Shown one piece after another: positions 5,398-6,962 of a stretch of 6,962 nucleotides of DNA. Location of the stretch: the NCBI GenBank assembly GCA_021797385.1, contig JAJZZW010000103.1, positions 1 through 6,962 on the forward strand. The letters are read 5' to 3'. Positions within the stretch are counted from its first letter, which is position 1. The number at the start of each line of letters is the position of its first letter. The DNA is from Thermoplasmata archaeon (GTDB taxonomy: Archaea > Thermoplasmatota > Thermoplasmata > Thermoplasmatales > Thermoplasmataceae). The translations under genes and the position numbers were made by a program. The notes beneath the pieces were generated by a model, which worked only from the letters and a program-made list of their open reading frames with translations, did no database searches and had not been told where the DNA came from.

Positions 5398-6879
5398 TCA
5401 CTGGTAAGACCTGTCCTCGCTGTAGTTATAATAATTATAATACTCACCTTTCTGCGATCCTGTAGCCTCTTCTCCTATTGCATTGGTCATACTACCATAG
5501 TATTTTTTTATTTTCTCTTCAACAGGAACGTACAATGATAGTGCTTCTTTGACATCTGATTTTTCTATTAATTTATGCCTGTTTTCAATAGACATATCTC
5601 CGGAAGCCCTGATTAATCCGCCCAGTTCCCTGAGTTTAAGTGTCAGTGCATTACTTTTGTGGTCCTCAAGTGCCCTCCTTCTCCCTTCATTGATAATTAT
5701 ATCGGTTGCATCAATAGCCATATTGGGTATTTTCCCGTCCATATTGATTTCCTGTGCAATAAATTGAAGGTATTTCATCCTGTTTTCCTTAGTATCTGGC
5801 ATTGAGTTTTCCATTAAAATTTCATACCCATTTCCTACAATCCTCGAGCGTAGAGGGCTAAGTATGTACTGCAAATCTTGAATATTACATGCGGCAACAA
5901 GAATAAAATCTGTGGGCACATCATCAACCTTGACACTTGCTCCTGCACTCTGGGGATTTCTTCCCACGATAGGAAATTTCCTTTCCTGCATTGCAGTCAG
6001 TATGAATCTCTGTAGTTTTCCAAGATGTGTAATCTCATCAATAAATAGAACTCCTTCATGCGCCATGTGAACAGAACCTGCAACAACACGTTCATAGGGC
6101 ATTGTTCCGAGCTGTGGGTGTCCTCCGTACGGATCATGCCTTACGTCGCCGAGAAGTTCGGTTTCACTTGCGCCTGTTGCCAGTACAAACGGATTTCTAT
6201 CTATTGGCACAATCACCTTGCTCGGGCTTTTCTTTTCCAGCTTGCGGCGGCGCTCCAGTGTTTTTTCATCGAGTACCCTTATTTTATCGCCGTATTTTTC
6301 ATATACGACTATTTCTTCCCTGTCGCCAACCTTTCTGGTCTGTGTTACTCTGTCATTGTTATTATTGACTCCAAATGCAACGCCTATTACATTGAAAACG
6401 TCATTGAATGGACCCTGAGTGTTGTTGGCTGCCTTGCTGTTATTGCAGTTAGGGCATACACTCTCTGTCGGAGAAGAATAAAAGCCACAGTGCGGACATT
6501 TATATCCTAGCCTCTGTGCAACGTTATCCGGTGCATCCTTTGGTTCTATGACCTCTCCCTCTATAGAATTCATTTCATGCTTTTCCTTCTCGATTTCGCT
6601 AATGGTTCTTACCTCCACGAAAGGCCGCTCTGGGTATGAAGGGTTATGTACCACCCTTATTTCTTCCTCTGGTCTACTGATATAAAAAGACATGGCCTGT
6701 GCTATCATGGATTTTCCAACTCCTGGAGGTCCGACAAGAAGAAGATTTCTCCTCTGTTTGGCTGCTATAAGTGCGAGCCGAACTGCCTCACCCTGACCTA
6801 TGACCCTTTCCAGCGGGCTTGTTGGTATTTTAATGTATGAAGTATCTGGGTATTCGCTGTAATTTACATATGATCCCAT
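5398..6879 (-). CDS. LonB-like AAA+ ATPase with zinc-ribbon insert and no protease domain
   Basis: A 493-residue protein whose AAA+ module closely resembles archaeal LonB: an IGQGEAV box (27-33), Walker A GPPGVGKS (50-57), ATGASETELLGDVRHDP (234-250), Walker B GVLFIDEI (276-283), sensor-1 Asn332 in VAACN, SPLRSRI with candidate arginine fingers R344/R346, and an alpha-helical lid with TLKLRELGGLIRASGD. LonB carries its two membrane helices between Walker A and B; here that place holds a zinc ribbon, CPHC (128-131) and CPNC (142-145), then Asn-rich linkers (NNSKAANN, NNNND). No membrane segment is seen, so it is probably soluble. After the lid the chain ends in a Tyr/Asn-rich tail, and the Ser-Lys S16 protease domain (about 200 residues) is missing; the 115-bp spacer beyond the stop cannot hold it. 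It may remodel proteins rather than degrade them (inference). ATG 6879 has GGTG 5 nt upstream and overlaps the preceding gene by 16 bp, which implies an operon. Confidence 0.88.
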   Translation of the reverse strand: MGSYVNYSEYPDTSYIKIPTSPLERVIGQGEAVRLALIAAKQRRNLLLVGPPGVGKSMIAQAMSFYISRPEEEIRVVHNPSYPERPFVEVRTISEIEKEKHEMNSIEGEVIEPKDAPDNVAQRLGYKCPHCGFYSSPTESVCPNCNNSKAANNTQGPFNDVFNVIGVAFGVNNNNDRVTQTRKVGDREEIVVYEKYGDKIRVLDEKTLERRRKLEKKSPSKVIVPIDRNPFVLATGASETELLGDVRHDPYGGHPQLGTMPYERVVAGSVHMAHEGVLFIDEITHLGKLQRFILTAMQERKFPIVGRNPQSAGASVKVDDVPTDFILVAACNIQDLQYILSPLRSRIVGNGYEILMENSMPDTKENRMKYLQFIAQEINMDGKIPNMAIDATDIIINEGRRRALEDHKSNALTLKLRELGGLIRASGDMSIENRHKLIEKSDVKEALSLYVPVEEKIKKYYGSMTNAIGEEATGSQKGEYYNYYNYSEDRSYQ

Positions 6880-6962
6880 GTAACCACCCTGATTCCATCT
6901 GGCTTTTTTGTTACATGTCCCATCTTCATGCCGTAAATAGATTTGACACCCATTGTGAAAGC
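6864..6962 (-). CDS. C-terminal fragment of an upstream gene, function unknown
   Basis: From the right edge a minus-strand frame is open for 32 codons and stops at TAA (6864-6866), 16 bp inside the ATPase gene. The residues include MGVKSIYGMKMGHV and DGIRVVTWDHM, alternating hydrophobic and glycine-rich, as in a closing beta-structure. I do not recognise the family. The same 83 bp are also open in the ATPase frame, but that translation is rich in Cys, His, Trp and Asn and has no start codon, while a GGTG motif sits correctly before ATG 6879. The present frame is therefore the likelier coding one. The overlap suggests translational coupling, so this gene may encode a functional partner of the ATPase. 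Confidence 0.6.
   Translation of the reverse strand, partial: AFTMGVKSIYGMKMGHVTKKPDGIRVVTWDHM
6885..6888 (-). promoter_or_regulatory. Ribosome-binding motif that decides the ATPase start
   Basis: The mRNA strand reads AGGGTGGTTAC directly before ATG 6879; the GGTG core lies 5 nt from the ATG. It lies inside the coding region of the upstream gene, as expected for an internal operon gene, and supports ATG 6879 over an unseen upstream start in the same open frame. Confidence 0.55.

Noticed and set aside
6058..6510. Plus-strand 150-codon open frame opposite the ATPase insert
   Set aside because: It lies fully antisense to a well-supported AAA+ domain; its Cys/Phe/Arg-rich translation matches no family I know and looks like a frame shadow.
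6880..6962. Extension of the ATPase frame beyond ATG 6879 to the window edge
   Set aside because: The frame is open but has no start codon in the window, its residues do not resemble a LonB N-terminus, and a GGTG motif marks ATG 6879.
1..6962. Mobile elements, CRISPR arrays, toxin-antitoxin or other defence genes
   Set aside because: No inverted-repeat pairs, regularly spaced repeats, transposase or nuclease motifs were seen; the genes are metabolic, translational, redox and membrane functions.

Overview
The window reads as AT-rich chromosomal DNA of an acidophilic archaeon in the Thermoplasmata (Ferroplasma/Acidiplasma-like; the genus is a guess). The reasons are LonB-type AAA+ sequence, a two-CxxC protein disulfide oxidoreductase, a stand-alone AlaX editing protein, a type I dehydroquinase, a tRNA gene without encoded CCA, and TATA-like box A elements 20-30 nt before start codons that have no Shine-Dalgarno site (leaderless genes).

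Layout. 1-752 (+): 3' part of a class V PLP aminotransferase. 739-1455 (-): AlaX alanyl-tRNA editing protein, meeting the first gene tail to tail with a 14-bp overlap. 1563-2225 (+): protein disulfide oxidoreductase, divergent from AlaX across a 107-bp double promoter region. 2290-2363 (+): tRNA-Thr(TGT) with its own box A. 2381-3589 (-): FAD-dependent DAO-family oxidoreductase converging on the tRNA. 3660-3926 (-): small conserved-looking protein of unknown function. 4010-4675 (+): type I 3-dehydroquinate dehydratase (aroD), divergent from the small protein. 4656-5282 (-): MarC-family membrane protein, overlapping aroD by 20 bp tail to tail. 5398-6879 (-): LonB-like AAA+ ATPase with no protease domain and with a zinc ribbon where LonB carries its membrane anchor. 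6864-6962 (-): C-terminal end of a further gene, overlapping the ATPase start by 16 bp.

Most of the window is ordinary single-gene housekeeping content with short spacers, and no gene-free stretch exceeds about 115 bp. There is no sign of mobile elements, CRISPR or phage. The genes do not form one pathway. The only clear operon is at the right edge (unknown gene, then ATPase, possibly then marC). Two start classes are visible: isolated genes look leaderless, while the ATPase and marC carry a GGTG ribosome-binding motif 5 nt before the ATG. The most interesting object is the protease-less LonB-like ATPase and its unseen upstream partner.
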